A stretch of DNA of 64,000 nt. Source: Saccharothrix luteola. GTDB taxonomy: Bacteria > Actinomycetota > Actinomycetes > Mycobacteriales > Pseudonocardiaceae. The DNA is taken from the NCBI RefSeq assembly GCF_020859565.1, contig NZ_JAJHUO010000006.1:248001-312000 (forward strand), written 5' to 3'. Below the pieces are notes generated by a model. That model was not told the origin of the DNA. It did not search any database and was given only the letters and a program-made list of their open reading frames with translations. This document shows, one piece after another, positions 44,080 to 51,580 of this stretch. A program made the position numbers and the translations under genes. Position 1 is the stretch's first letter; each line of letters starts with the position of its first letter.

Positions 44080-45255
44080 ATGACCAGCTCAACCGCGTTG
44101 TCGCGGGCCACCTTGCGAACGCTGCAACGGGCGTCGGGCGACCTGGCCGCGGCGAGCGTGGCCGAGATGGAGGAGCGCCTGCCGTGGTTCCGGCGGATGC
44201 CCGCCGACCAGCGGGCGGGCGTGCTGCTGCTGATCCAGAACGGGGTAGCCGGGTTCGTGTCCTGGCTGCACGACCCGCAGCAGGCGATCCGGCTGACCGC
44301 CGAGGCGTTCCGCTCCGCGCCCAAGGACATCTCGCGGTGGGTGAGCCTGCGGCAGACCGTCGAGCTGGTGCGGATCGCGCTGGAGCTGTTCGAGGAGCTG
44401 CTGCCCCGGCTGGCCGAGAACGAGGCCGAACGGGCGTTACTCACCGAAGGCGTGCTGCGGTACGGGCGGGAGATCGCGTTCTCCGCGGCCACGTCGTACG
44501 CGGCGGCGGCCGAGGCGCGCGGCGCGTGGGACGCCCGGCTGGAGGCGCTGGTCGTGGACGGCATCGTGCGTGGCGACGCGGAGGAGTCGTTGCTGTCGCG
44601 GGCCACCGCGCTCGGCTGGGAACCGGCCGCCGAGGCGACCGTGCTGGTGGGCAACCCGCCGTCGGACGACCCGCCGGCGGTGGTGTTCGAGGTGCGCAGC
44701 CGGGCGGCCCGGGTGGGGCGGCCGGTGCTGCTGAGCGTGCAGGGTTCGCGGCTGGTCGTGGTGCTCGGCGGCGAGACCGACCGCAGCGAGTCGCTGGTGC
44801 GGATGTCCGACGCGTTCGGGCCGGGCCCGGTGGTGGCCGGCCCGACCGTGACGAGCCTGGCCGACGCCCACCGGAGCGCGAGCGACGCGTTGTCCGGGCT
44901 GCGGGCGGTCGTGGGGTGGCCCGCCGCGCCGCGGCCGGTGCGGTCGCTCGACCTGCTGCCGGAGCGGGCGCTGGCGGGCGACCCGGAGGCCGAGTGGCAG
45001 CTGGTCGACCGGGTGGCCAGGCCGCTGGAGGAGGCGAGCGGCTCGCTGCTGGAGACCGTGGACGCGTTCCTCGAGGTGGGCGGCGTGCTGGAGGCGTGCG
45101 CGCGGAAGCTGTTCGTGCACCCGAACACGGTGCGCTACCGGCTCAAGCGGGCCACCGAGTTGACCGGGCGCAACGCGAACGACCCCCGTGACGCGCTGGT
45201 GCTGCGGGTCGCGCTCGCCGTGGGACGGCTGGCCCGTGCCCGCGGCCTCTGGTGA
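44080..45255 (+). CDS. fasR: FasR, PucR-family activator of fatty acid synthesis
   Basis: 391 residues from ATG 44080. The central part has a degenerate GGDEF-like CdaR segment (RPVLLSVQGSRLVVVLGGET). The C-terminal PucR helix-turn-helix is complete: LETVDAFLEVGGVLEACARK, LFVHPNTVRYRLKRATELTG. It is directly upstream of fabD-fabH-acpP-fabF, exactly where the streptomycete activator FasR stands, so the identity rests on family plus position. An inverted repeat in the 142-bp gap is a candidate binding site. Confidence 0.88.
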   Translation: MTSSTALSRATLRTLQRASGDLAAASVAEMEERLPWFRRMPADQRAGVLLLIQNGVAGFVSWLHDPQQAIRLTAEAFRSAPKDISRWVSLRQTVELVRIALELFEELLPRLAENEAERALLTEGVLRYGREIAFSAATSYAAAAEARGAWDARLEALVVDGIVRGDAEESLLSRATALGWEPAAEATVLVGNPPSDDPPAVVFEVRSRAARVGRPVLLSVQGSRLVVVLGGETDRSESLVRMSDAFGPGPVVAGPTVTSLADAHRSASDALSGLRAVVGWPAAPRPVRSLDLLPERALAGDPEAEWQLVDRVARPLEEASGSLLETVDAFLEVGGVLEACARKLFVHPNTVRYRLKRATELTGRNANDPRDALVLRVALAVGRLARARGLW

Positions 45256-45358
45256 CCCGGGCGGACGACCCCCGACCGAGTGTGACGGACGACGCATGTC
45301 CGTTTGGGCCGGGATCGACAACACGCGACGTCGTTCTACGTTCATCTACGAGTCACAT

Positions 45359-45375
45359 TTGTAGAGACCCTACAA
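45359..45375. promoter_or_regulatory. Inverted repeat before fabD, candidate FasR site
   Basis: TTGTAGAGACCCTACAA has perfect 6-bp arms with a 5-base spacer. It lies 22 bp before the GTG used for fabD. Its position in the fasR-fabD gap suggests an operator of the fab operon; which protein binds is inference. Confidence 0.5.
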
Positions 45376-45397
45376 CCCACGGTCGCTGGTTTCGTCA

Positions 45398-46378
45398 GTG
45401 GCGACATCACCGGAAAGCGCCCCGAGCGTGTTCAGTGAGCGGGTGATCGCGCTCCTCGCCCCCGGACAGGGGTCCCAGACACCCGGCATGCTCACCCCCT
45501 GGCTCGAGGTCGAGGGGGCCGCCGAGCGCGTGGCCGCGTGGTCCGAGGCGACCGGTCTCGACCTGGCCCGGCTGGGCACCACGGCGGACGCGGACGAGAT
45601 CAAGGACACCGCCGTCACCCAGCCGCTGGTGGTCGCGCTCGCCCTGCTGGCCTACGAGGAGCTGCGCCGCCGGGTCGAACTGCCCGCCGACACCATCGTC
45701 GGCGGCCACTCGGTGGGCGAACTGGCCGCCGCCGCCATCGCGGGCGTGCTGAGCACCGACGACGCCGTGGCGCTCGCCGCCGTGCGCGGCGCCGAGATGG
45801 CCGCCGCCTGCGCGTTGACGCCGACCGGCATGGCCGCGGTGCTCGGCGGCGAGGAGGACGAGGTGCTGGCCCGGCTCGACGAGCTCGGGCTGGTCGGCGC
45901 GAACCGCAACGGCGCGGGCCAGATCGTGGCCGCGGGCCCGGTGGACGCCCTGGCGGCGCTCGTCGAGGAGCCGCCCGGCCGGGCGAAGGTCCGCACGCTG
46001 AAGGTCGCGGGCGCGTTCCACACCCACTTCATGGCGCCCGCCGAGGAGGCCTTGCGCGCCCGTGCCGCCGGGATCGTGGTGAAGGACGCCGCGCTGCCGC
46101 TGCTGTCCAACGCCGACGGCGCGGTGGTGTCCGCCGGCGACGAGGTGCTGAACCGACTGATCTCCCAGGTGACCCGCCCCGTGCGGTGGGACGCCTGCCA
46201 GGCAACCCTGGCCGGGCACGGCGTGACCGCGGTGGTCGAACTGCCGCCCGCGGGCGCGCTGACCGGCCTGGCCAAGCGCGAACTGAAGGGCACACCCACC
46301 TTGGGCCTCAAGACCCCCGACCAGCTCGACCAGGTCGTCGAGATGATCACGGCGACGCCGTCGGAGGTGGCGCAGTGA
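45398..46378 (+). CDS. fabD: Malonyl-CoA:ACP transacylase
   Basis: 326 residues from GTG 45398; starts at 45428 or 45443 are also plausible because no strong ribosome binding site decides, and conserved sequence begins with VIALLAPGQGSQTPGML. The active serine is in VGGHSVGELAAAA and the catalytic histidine in KVAGAFHTHFMAPAEE. It loads malonyl groups onto AcpP. First gene of the type II FAS operon, overlapping fabH by four bases. Confidence 0.93.
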   Translation: MATSPESAPSVFSERVIALLAPGQGSQTPGMLTPWLEVEGAAERVAAWSEATGLDLARLGTTADADEIKDTAVTQPLVVALALLAYEELRRRVELPADTIVGGHSVGELAAAAIAGVLSTDDAVALAAVRGAEMAAACALTPTGMAAVLGGEEDEVLARLDELGLVGANRNGAGQIVAAGPVDALAALVEEPPGRAKVRTLKVAGAFHTHFMAPAEEALRARAAGIVVKDAALPLLSNADGAVVSAGDEVLNRLISQVTRPVRWDACQATLAGHGVTAVVELPPAGALTGLAKRELKGTPTLGLKTPDQLDQVVEMITATPSEVAQ

Positions 46379-47352
46379 CCACCTTCTCGATGCCGACCGG
46401 CCCGGTCGGCACCCGCATCCTGGGCCTCGGCAGCTACCAGCCCGAGACGATCGTCAGCAACCACGACCTGAGCCTGCGGATGGACACGTCCGACGAGTGG
46501 ATCCGCGACCGGGTCGGCATCGCCAACCGCCGCGTGGCCAAGCCGGACGAGCTGCTGGTCGACATGGCGGTCGAGGCGGGCGTCAAGGCCGTGGCCGACG
46601 CCGGGTTGACGCCGTCGGACATCGGCGCGGTCATCGTGGCCACCTGCACCATGCCGTCCCAGATCCCCAACGCCGCGGCGCAGGTCGCCGACCGGATCGG
46701 GATCACGGGCGCGCCCGCGTTCGACATGAACGCCGCGTGCGCGGGCTTCTGCTACGCCCTGGGCACCGCCTCGGACCTGGTCCGGGCGGGCACGGCGAAG
46801 CACGTGCTGGTCATCGGCGCGGAGAAGCTGACCGACTGGGTCGACCCCGGCGACCGGTCCACCGCGATCATCTTCGCCGACGGCGCGGGCGCGGCGGTCG
46901 TGGGACCGTCCGACGAACCGGCCATCGGCCCGGTGTCGTGGGGCAGCGCGGGCGACCTCGTCGACATGATCCACATCAAGGACCGGGCGTCGTTCATCTT
47001 CCAGGAGGGCCAGTCGGTCTTCCGCTGGGCGACCACGCAGATCGCGCCGATCGCGCTCAAGGCGATCGAGCTGGCCGGCCTGCAGGTGTCCGACGTGGAC
47101 GTCTTCGTGCCGCACCAGGCGAACCTGCGCATCATCGAGGCCATCGCGAAGCGGTTGCACGCCAAGGGTGCGCGTGAAGACCTCGTGATCGCGCGTGACA
47201 TCGTGGACTCCGGCAACACCTCGTCCGCTTCGATCCCCCTCGCGCTGGACCACATGCGCGCGGCGGGAGAGGTGCGCAGCGGTGACGTGGCGCTGCTCGT
47301 CGGCTTCGGGGCCGGCCTGTCCTACGCGGGACAGGTCGTCCGGCTGCCGTGA
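46375..47352 (+). CDS. fabH: 3-oxoacyl-ACP synthase III (KASIII)
   Basis: 325 residues; the GTG overlaps the fabD stop. The triad is C122 in DMNAACAGFCYALG, the histidine in VFVPHQANLRIIEA and the asparagine in VDSGNTSSASIPLA. It starts fatty acid chains by condensing an acyl-CoA with malonyl-ACP; in actinomycetes, branched acyl-CoAs derived from valine, leucine and isoleucine (through IlvE) are preferred primers, though specificity is not visible here. Confidence 0.95.
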   Translation: MTTFSMPTGPVGTRILGLGSYQPETIVSNHDLSLRMDTSDEWIRDRVGIANRRVAKPDELLVDMAVEAGVKAVADAGLTPSDIGAVIVATCTMPSQIPNAAAQVADRIGITGAPAFDMNAACAGFCYALGTASDLVRAGTAKHVLVIGAEKLTDWVDPGDRSTAIIFADGAGAAVVGPSDEPAIGPVSWGSAGDLVDMIHIKDRASFIFQEGQSVFRWATTQIAPIALKAIELAGLQVSDVDVFVPHQANLRIIEAIAKRLHAKGAREDLVIARDIVDSGNTSSASIPLALDHMRAAGEVRSGDVALLVGFGAGLSYAGQVVRLP

Positions 47353-47413
47353 CCGCAATCCGAGACTCCGGTGGGACCAACCAGCCGGCGAAGCAAGAAG
47401 GAAGGGATTTTCA

Positions 47414-47653
47414 GTGAGCAACGAGGACATCCAGAAGGGGCTCGCCGAGATCGTCGAGGAGGTCGCCGGTGTCGAGGCGGCCGACGTGACGGCTGACAAG
47501 TCCTTTGTGGACGACCTGGACATCGACTCGCTGTCCATGGTGGAGATCGCCGTGCAGGCCGAGGACAAGTTCGGCGTGAAGATCCCGGACGACGAGCTGG
47601 CCAACCTCAAGACCGTGGGCGATGCGGTCAACTACATCGCCAGCAACGCATGA
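47414..47653 (+). CDS. acpP: Acyl carrier protein
   Basis: 79 residues from GTG 47414, preceded by the GAAGAAGGA purine tract. The phosphopantetheine serine is S39 in DLDIDSLSMVEIAV. The sequence is acidic, with the four-helix ACP pattern ending in LKTVGDAVNYIASNA. It carries growing acyl chains between the FAS enzymes and supplies octanoyl groups to LipB. fabF starts inside its stop (ATGA). Confidence 0.95.
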   Translation: MSNEDIQKGLAEIVEEVAGVEAADVTADKSFVDDLDIDSLSMVEIAVQAEDKFGVKIPDDELANLKTVGDAVNYIASNA

Positions 47654-48885
47654 CCAGTAGCAACGACGTCGTCGTCACCGGGCTGGGTGCCACCACCCCG
47701 CTCGGTGGCGACGTCGCCTCCACCTGGGATGCGCTCCTGGCCGGCCGCAGCGGTGTGAAGCCGCTGGTCGGCGGCTTCGCGGAGCGGTTCGAGCTGCCCG
47801 TGCGGATCGCCGCGCAGCTCGCGGTCGAGCCGACCGAGGTGCTGCCGCGCGTCGAGGCGCGCCGGCTCGACCGCTGCGAGCAGGTCGCGGTGGTCGCCGC
47901 CCGCCAGGCGTGGGCGGACTCGGGGCTCGGCGAGGACGAGGTCGACCTCGAGCGGCTGGGCGTCGTGATCGGCACCGGCATCGGCGGCGCGATGACGCTG
48001 CTGGACCAGGACGACCTGATCGAGACGTCCGGCCTGCGCAAGGTCTCGCCGCTGACCGTGCCGATGCTCATGCCCAACGGCCCGGCCGCGCACGTCGGCC
48101 TCGCACTGAAGGCACGCGCGGGCGTGCACGCGCCGGTGTCGGCCTGCGCGTCCGGCGCCGAGGCGCTGGCCTGGGCGTGGCGGATGCTGAAGACCGGCGA
48201 GGCGGACGTGGTCGTGGCCGGTGGCGCGGAAGCGTGCATCACCACCATCACCATGGCGGGCTTCATCCAGGCCCGGACCATGAGCACCCGCAACGACGAC
48301 CCGGAACGCGCGTCGCGCCCGTTCGACGTCAACCGGGACGGGTTCGTGCTCGGCGAGGGCGCCGGGATCATGGTGCTGGAGCGCGAGGACTTCGCCCGCG
48401 CCCGCGGCGCGCGGATCTACGGCAAGCTCGCGGGCATCGGCACCACCTCCGACGGCTACCACATCACGGCGGCCGACCCGGAGGGCATCGGCCAGTCCCG
48501 GGCCATCACGAAGGCGCTCCGCTCCGCGGGCGTCGAGCCGGCCGACGTCGGCCACGTCAACTGCCACGCGACGTCCACCCCGGTGGGCGACGTGATCGAG
48601 CCGCAGGCCGTGCGCCGCGCGATCGGCGACCACCCGGTGCTGACCGCGCCCAAGGGCAACCACGGCCACCTGCTCGGCGCCTCGGGCGCGGTGGAGGCGA
48701 TCACCACGCTGCTGTCGGTCCGCGACGGCATCGTGCCGCCGACGCTGAACCTGGACGACCAGGACCCGAGGGTGCAGCTGGAGGTCGTGACCGGCGAGCC
48801 GCGCAAGATCGAGCTGACCGCCGCGGTGAACAACTCGTTCGGGTTCGGCGGGCACAACGTGTCGCTCGTCTTCACCCAGGCCTGA
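47650..48885 (+). CDS. fabF: 3-oxoacyl-ACP synthase II (KASII)
   Basis: 411 residues; its ATG overlaps the acpP stop by four bases. The Cys-His-His triad: C166 in APVSACASGAEALA, then NCHATSTPVGDVIEP and KGNHGHLLGASGAVEA. It also has FGFGGHNVSLVF at the end. It catalyses the elongating condensations of fatty acid synthesis in the cytoplasm. Confidence 0.96.
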   Translation: MTSSNDVVVTGLGATTPLGGDVASTWDALLAGRSGVKPLVGGFAERFELPVRIAAQLAVEPTEVLPRVEARRLDRCEQVAVVAARQAWADSGLGEDEVDLERLGVVIGTGIGGAMTLLDQDDLIETSGLRKVSPLTVPMLMPNGPAAHVGLALKARAGVHAPVSACASGAEALAWAWRMLKTGEADVVVAGGAEACITTITMAGFIQARTMSTRNDDPERASRPFDVNRDGFVLGEGAGIMVLEREDFARARGARIYGKLAGIGTTSDGYHITAADPEGIGQSRAITKALRSAGVEPADVGHVNCHATSTPVGDVIEPQAVRRAIGDHPVLTAPKGNHGHLLGASGAVEAITTLLSVRDGIVPPTLNLDDQDPRVQLEVVTGEPRKIELTAAVNNSFGFGGHNVSLVFTQA

Positions 48886-48908
48886 TCCGTCCCACGAGGA
48901 GCTCCGCG

Positions 48909-50336
48909 ATGACTGCCCTTGCGTCCGGGCCGGTGACCCCGGTCGCGGACGGCGACACCGATCCGCGCGATCCGGAGGTCCGGCTCGCGCAACTGCTCGA
49001 CCCCGGGTCCGTCGCGCCGCTGCGGCCCCGTGACGGCAGCGGCATGTTCGCCGTGCGCGGCCGGATCAACGGCGCGAAGGTGGTCGCGTACTGCAGCGAC
49101 GCCACGCGGATGGGTGGCGCGCTCGGTTCCGAGGGGTGCCGGCACATCGTCGAGGCGATCGACGTCGCGGTGCGCGAGCGCACACCGGTGATCGGCGTCT
49201 GGCACTCCGGCGGCGCGCGGTTGCCGGAGGGCGTGGAGTCGTTGGACGGCATGGGCCAGATGTTCGCCGCGATGATCCGGGCGTCCGGCCGGGTGCCGCA
49301 GATCTCCGTGGTGGTCGGTCCGGCGGCGGGCGGTGGCGCGTACGGCCCGGCGCTGACCGACGTGGTGATCATGGCTCCGGCCGGCAAGGTCTTCGTGACC
49401 GGGCCGGACGTGGTCCGCTCGGTGACCGGCGAGCAGATCGACATGGACGGCCTCGGCGGCGCGGAGGCGCACGGGCGCAAGTCCGGTGTCGTGCACGTGA
49501 TCGCGGACGACGAGCCGGACGCCTACGAGCGGGCGCGCCGGATCACCGGGCTGTTCGCCCAGCCCGGCGTGTTCGACCTGCACTCGGTGCCCGACGGCGA
49601 CGACCTGCGGGCGTTGCTGCCGGAGCAGCCGCAGCGGGCCTACGACGTCAAGCCGCTGGTGCGGGCGATCCTGGACGACGGCTCGTTCGAGGAGTTGCAG
49701 GCCAAGTGGGCGCCGAACGTCGTGGTCGGCCTCGGCCGGCTCGGCGGGCGCACGGTCGGCGTGATCGCGAACAACCCGATCCGCAAGGGCGGTTGCCTCG
49801 ACTCGCTGTCGGCGGAGAAGGCGGCGCGGTTCGTGCGGATGTGCGACGCGTTCGGCGTGCCGCTGCTGGTGCTGGTGGACGTGCCGGGGTACTTGCCGGG
49901 CGTCGGCCAGGAGTGGGACGGCGTGGTGCGGCGCGGGGCGAAGCTGCTGCACGCGTTCGGTGAGGCGGTCGTGCCGCGGGTGACGTTGGTGACGCGCAAG
50001 TCGTACGGCGGCGCGTACATCGCGATGAACTCGCGTTCGCTCGGCGCGACGGCGGTGTTCGCGTGGCCGATCGCCGAGGTCGCCGTGATGGGCGCCAAGG
50101 CCGCGGTCGGCATCCTGCACCGCAAGAAGCTGGCCGCCGTGCCGGACGAGGAGCGCGAGGCGTTGCACGCGCGGCTCGTCGAGGAGCACGAGCGGATCGC
50201 GGGCGGCGTGGAGCGCGCGATCGCGATCGGCGTGGTGGACGAGGTCGTCGAGCCGACCAGGACGCGGCGCAAGTTGGCGCAGGCCCTCGCGGCGGCGCCG
50301 GCGGGCCGGGGCGCGCACGGCAACATCCCGCTGTAG
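48909..50336 (+). CDS. accD: Acyl-CoA carboxylase carboxyltransferase (beta) subunit
   Basis: 475 residues from ATG 48909, 23 bp after fabF with ACGAGGAGCT upstream. Both crotonase-like halves are present: SDATRMGGALGSEGCRHIVE, GVWHSGGARLPEGVESLDGM, GPAAGGGAYGPALTDVVIM, and GVIANNPIRKGGCLDSLSAE, VDVPGYLPGVGQEWDGVVRR, TLVTRKSYGGAYIAMNSRSL. It is an AccD6-type subunit that pairs with a biotinylated AccA-like protein encoded elsewhere to make malonyl-CoA for FabD. Last gene of the fab operon. Confidence 0.92.
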   Translation: MTALASGPVTPVADGDTDPRDPEVRLAQLLDPGSVAPLRPRDGSGMFAVRGRINGAKVVAYCSDATRMGGALGSEGCRHIVEAIDVAVRERTPVIGVWHSGGARLPEGVESLDGMGQMFAAMIRASGRVPQISVVVGPAAGGGAYGPALTDVVIMAPAGKVFVTGPDVVRSVTGEQIDMDGLGGAEAHGRKSGVVHVIADDEPDAYERARRITGLFAQPGVFDLHSVPDGDDLRALLPEQPQRAYDVKPLVRAILDDGSFEELQAKWAPNVVVGLGRLGGRTVGVIANNPIRKGGCLDSLSAEKAARFVRMCDAFGVPLLVLVDVPGYLPGVGQEWDGVVRRGAKLLHAFGEAVVPRVTLVTRKSYGGAYIAMNSRSLGATAVFAWPIAEVAVMGAKAAVGILHRKKLAAVPDEEREALHARLVEEHERIAGGVERAIAIGVVDEVVEPTRTRRKLAQALAAAPAGRGAHGNIPL

Positions 50337-50389
50337 GGGGGTGCCGGCGTTCGGTGGGGTCGCTGCGGTCGGGGGGCGACCCCACTGCC

Positions 50390-50499
50390 GCGTTCCGAGC
50401 GTTGAACTCGGGGGTCCTGAACGTAGGACACGCCCGTTCTGAACGTAGGACACGCGGGTCCTGAGCGTTCGACACGCGCGTTCTGGGCGTAGGACTCGC
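50390..50499. repeat. Five tandem 22-bp repeats between convergent genes
   Basis: Four full units (50412-50433, -50455, -50477, -50499) follow the pattern n-GTCCTGAACGTAGGACACGC with substitutions, and a more diverged unit precedes them at 50390-50411. Units alternate GGGTCCTGA and CGTTCTGA starts. Each holds a small palindrome (TCCTgaacgtAGGA). The array lies between accD and the convergent gene at 50504. Confidence 0.8.
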
Positions 50500-50503
50500 G
50501 AGG

Positions 50504-51082
50504 TCAGCAGGCGGTGAACTGGGAGGTCGAGCCCTCGGTGCCGAGGTCGACGCGGAACGCGCCGCGTTCCTCCTGCAAGGGGTAGACCACGCGCCAGTGG
50601 ATGCAGTCGGCCTGGAGTTCGGCCGGCGCCTTGATGACGTCCTGGGTGCTGGTGAACGTCATCAGCACCCGCAGCCTGGTCTGCGAGACCGACTCGATCC
50701 GGTGCACCAGGATCGACCCGTCCCGCGAGCTCTCGTAGTCCGACAGCCACCGCGACTTCGGCGTCTGGCCGACCCGGTGCGCGGTCACCGTCTTGGCCCA
50801 CTGCTCGTAGTCGTGGCCGTTGATCGCGTCGAAGAACTGCTGGAGCACCTCGCGCACGCGCGGGCCGTCCGGGTGCTGCGCCGCGTCGACGCTCAGCTGC
50901 ACGGCCCCGCTGCCCGGCTGCGCGCTGCGTGGCACCGAACCGGACTGCCCCGAACCCGGCGTCACGACCTGGTCGCCCTGCGGCACGGCGGGCCGCTGGT
51001 AGGCCTCACGCGCCAGCACGCCGACGCCCGCGGTCGTGGCGGCGATCAGGAGCACTGCGGGCAGCAGCAGGCGTGCGGACAC
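50504..51082 (-). CDS. Membrane-anchored or secreted protein of unknown function
   Basis: 192 residues from GTG 51082; no good ribosome binding site is seen, but the start places a membrane helix or signal at the N-terminus (SARLLLPAVLLIAATTAGVG). A Pro/Ser/Gly-rich linker follows (GDQVVTPGSGQSGSVPRSAQ), then a domain REVLQQFFDAINGHDYEQWA like an NTF2/SnoaL-type fold, with DCIHWRVVYPLQEERGAFRV near the end. It faces accD and is divergent from the lanthipeptide cluster; a link to the cluster is not shown. Confidence 0.72.
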   Translation of the reverse strand: MSARLLLPAVLLIAATTAGVGVLAREAYQRPAVPQGDQVVTPGSGQSGSVPRSAQPGSGAVQLSVDAAQHPDGPRVREVLQQFFDAINGHDYEQWAKTVTAHRVGQTPKSRWLSDYESSRDGSILVHRIESVSQTRLRVLMTFTSTQDVIKAPAELQADCIHWRVVYPLQEERGAFRVDLGTEGSTSQFTAC

Positions 51083-51580
51083 CCCACGAGGGTGCCACAG
51101 CGCCCGCCCGTGCCGGTAATCACCCGAACAGCCCAGCGATTGACCCGCACGATGCGGTTTAAACCTGCGGATCCACCTACTCTCAATAGCCATCAAGGAC
51201 CACCGACACGCTTTCCCGCAATATAGGGCCGAGACCGTCCCGAAAAGTAGATCAGAACACCCGACCAGCCCTTGCGACACGGTCCGTAACCGATCCCGCA
51301 ATACAGCGGAGAACCCCCGAACCCGCAGGTGAGCGCCCCCGAACGCGAAGAACGATCGCGTTTCGTTTAGCTCCCTCCGGTGGACGCTTTCCGCACTGCC
51401 GTGAAGCTAAACCTAGCGATCGGGTGACCCGGGATCGCCTATGACCCACCAGCAGTGTCGATCCGAGGAACCCTCATTCGCACGAATGGACGTCAACACC
51501 CCCGAAATGGTGGATTGGCTTCTCCGCCGTCGACATGCGGGAATAGCTCGGTCGCACTAATCGCAAGGAGGCGAAATCCC
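51083..51580. other. 498-bp leader region before lanKC
   Basis: The region is lower in GC than its flanks and without a convincing gene. It contains the long inverted repeat at 51353-51422 and presumably the promoters of both divergent neighbours. The frame open from 51455 into lanKC lacks coding bias before 51581. Confidence 0.5.
51353..51422. promoter_or_regulatory. 70-bp inverted repeat upstream of lanKC
   Basis: CGATCG plus GTTTAGCT on the left (51353-51372) mirror AGCTAAAC plus CGATCG on the right (51405-51422). The arms are separated by 32 bases. It lies 159 bp before the GTG of lanKC. Possible roles are paired operator sites for one regulator or an attenuating mRNA hairpin. Confidence 0.5.

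Noticed and set aside
50504..51301. Longer version of the 50504 gene starting at 51301
   Set aside because: The first 73 codons lack GC3 bias and would put the signal-like helix in the middle of the protein.
51455..51580. Upstream extension of lanKC to 51455
   Set aside because: The extra 42 codons lack coding bias, and a good ribosome binding site and the family N-terminus are at 51581.
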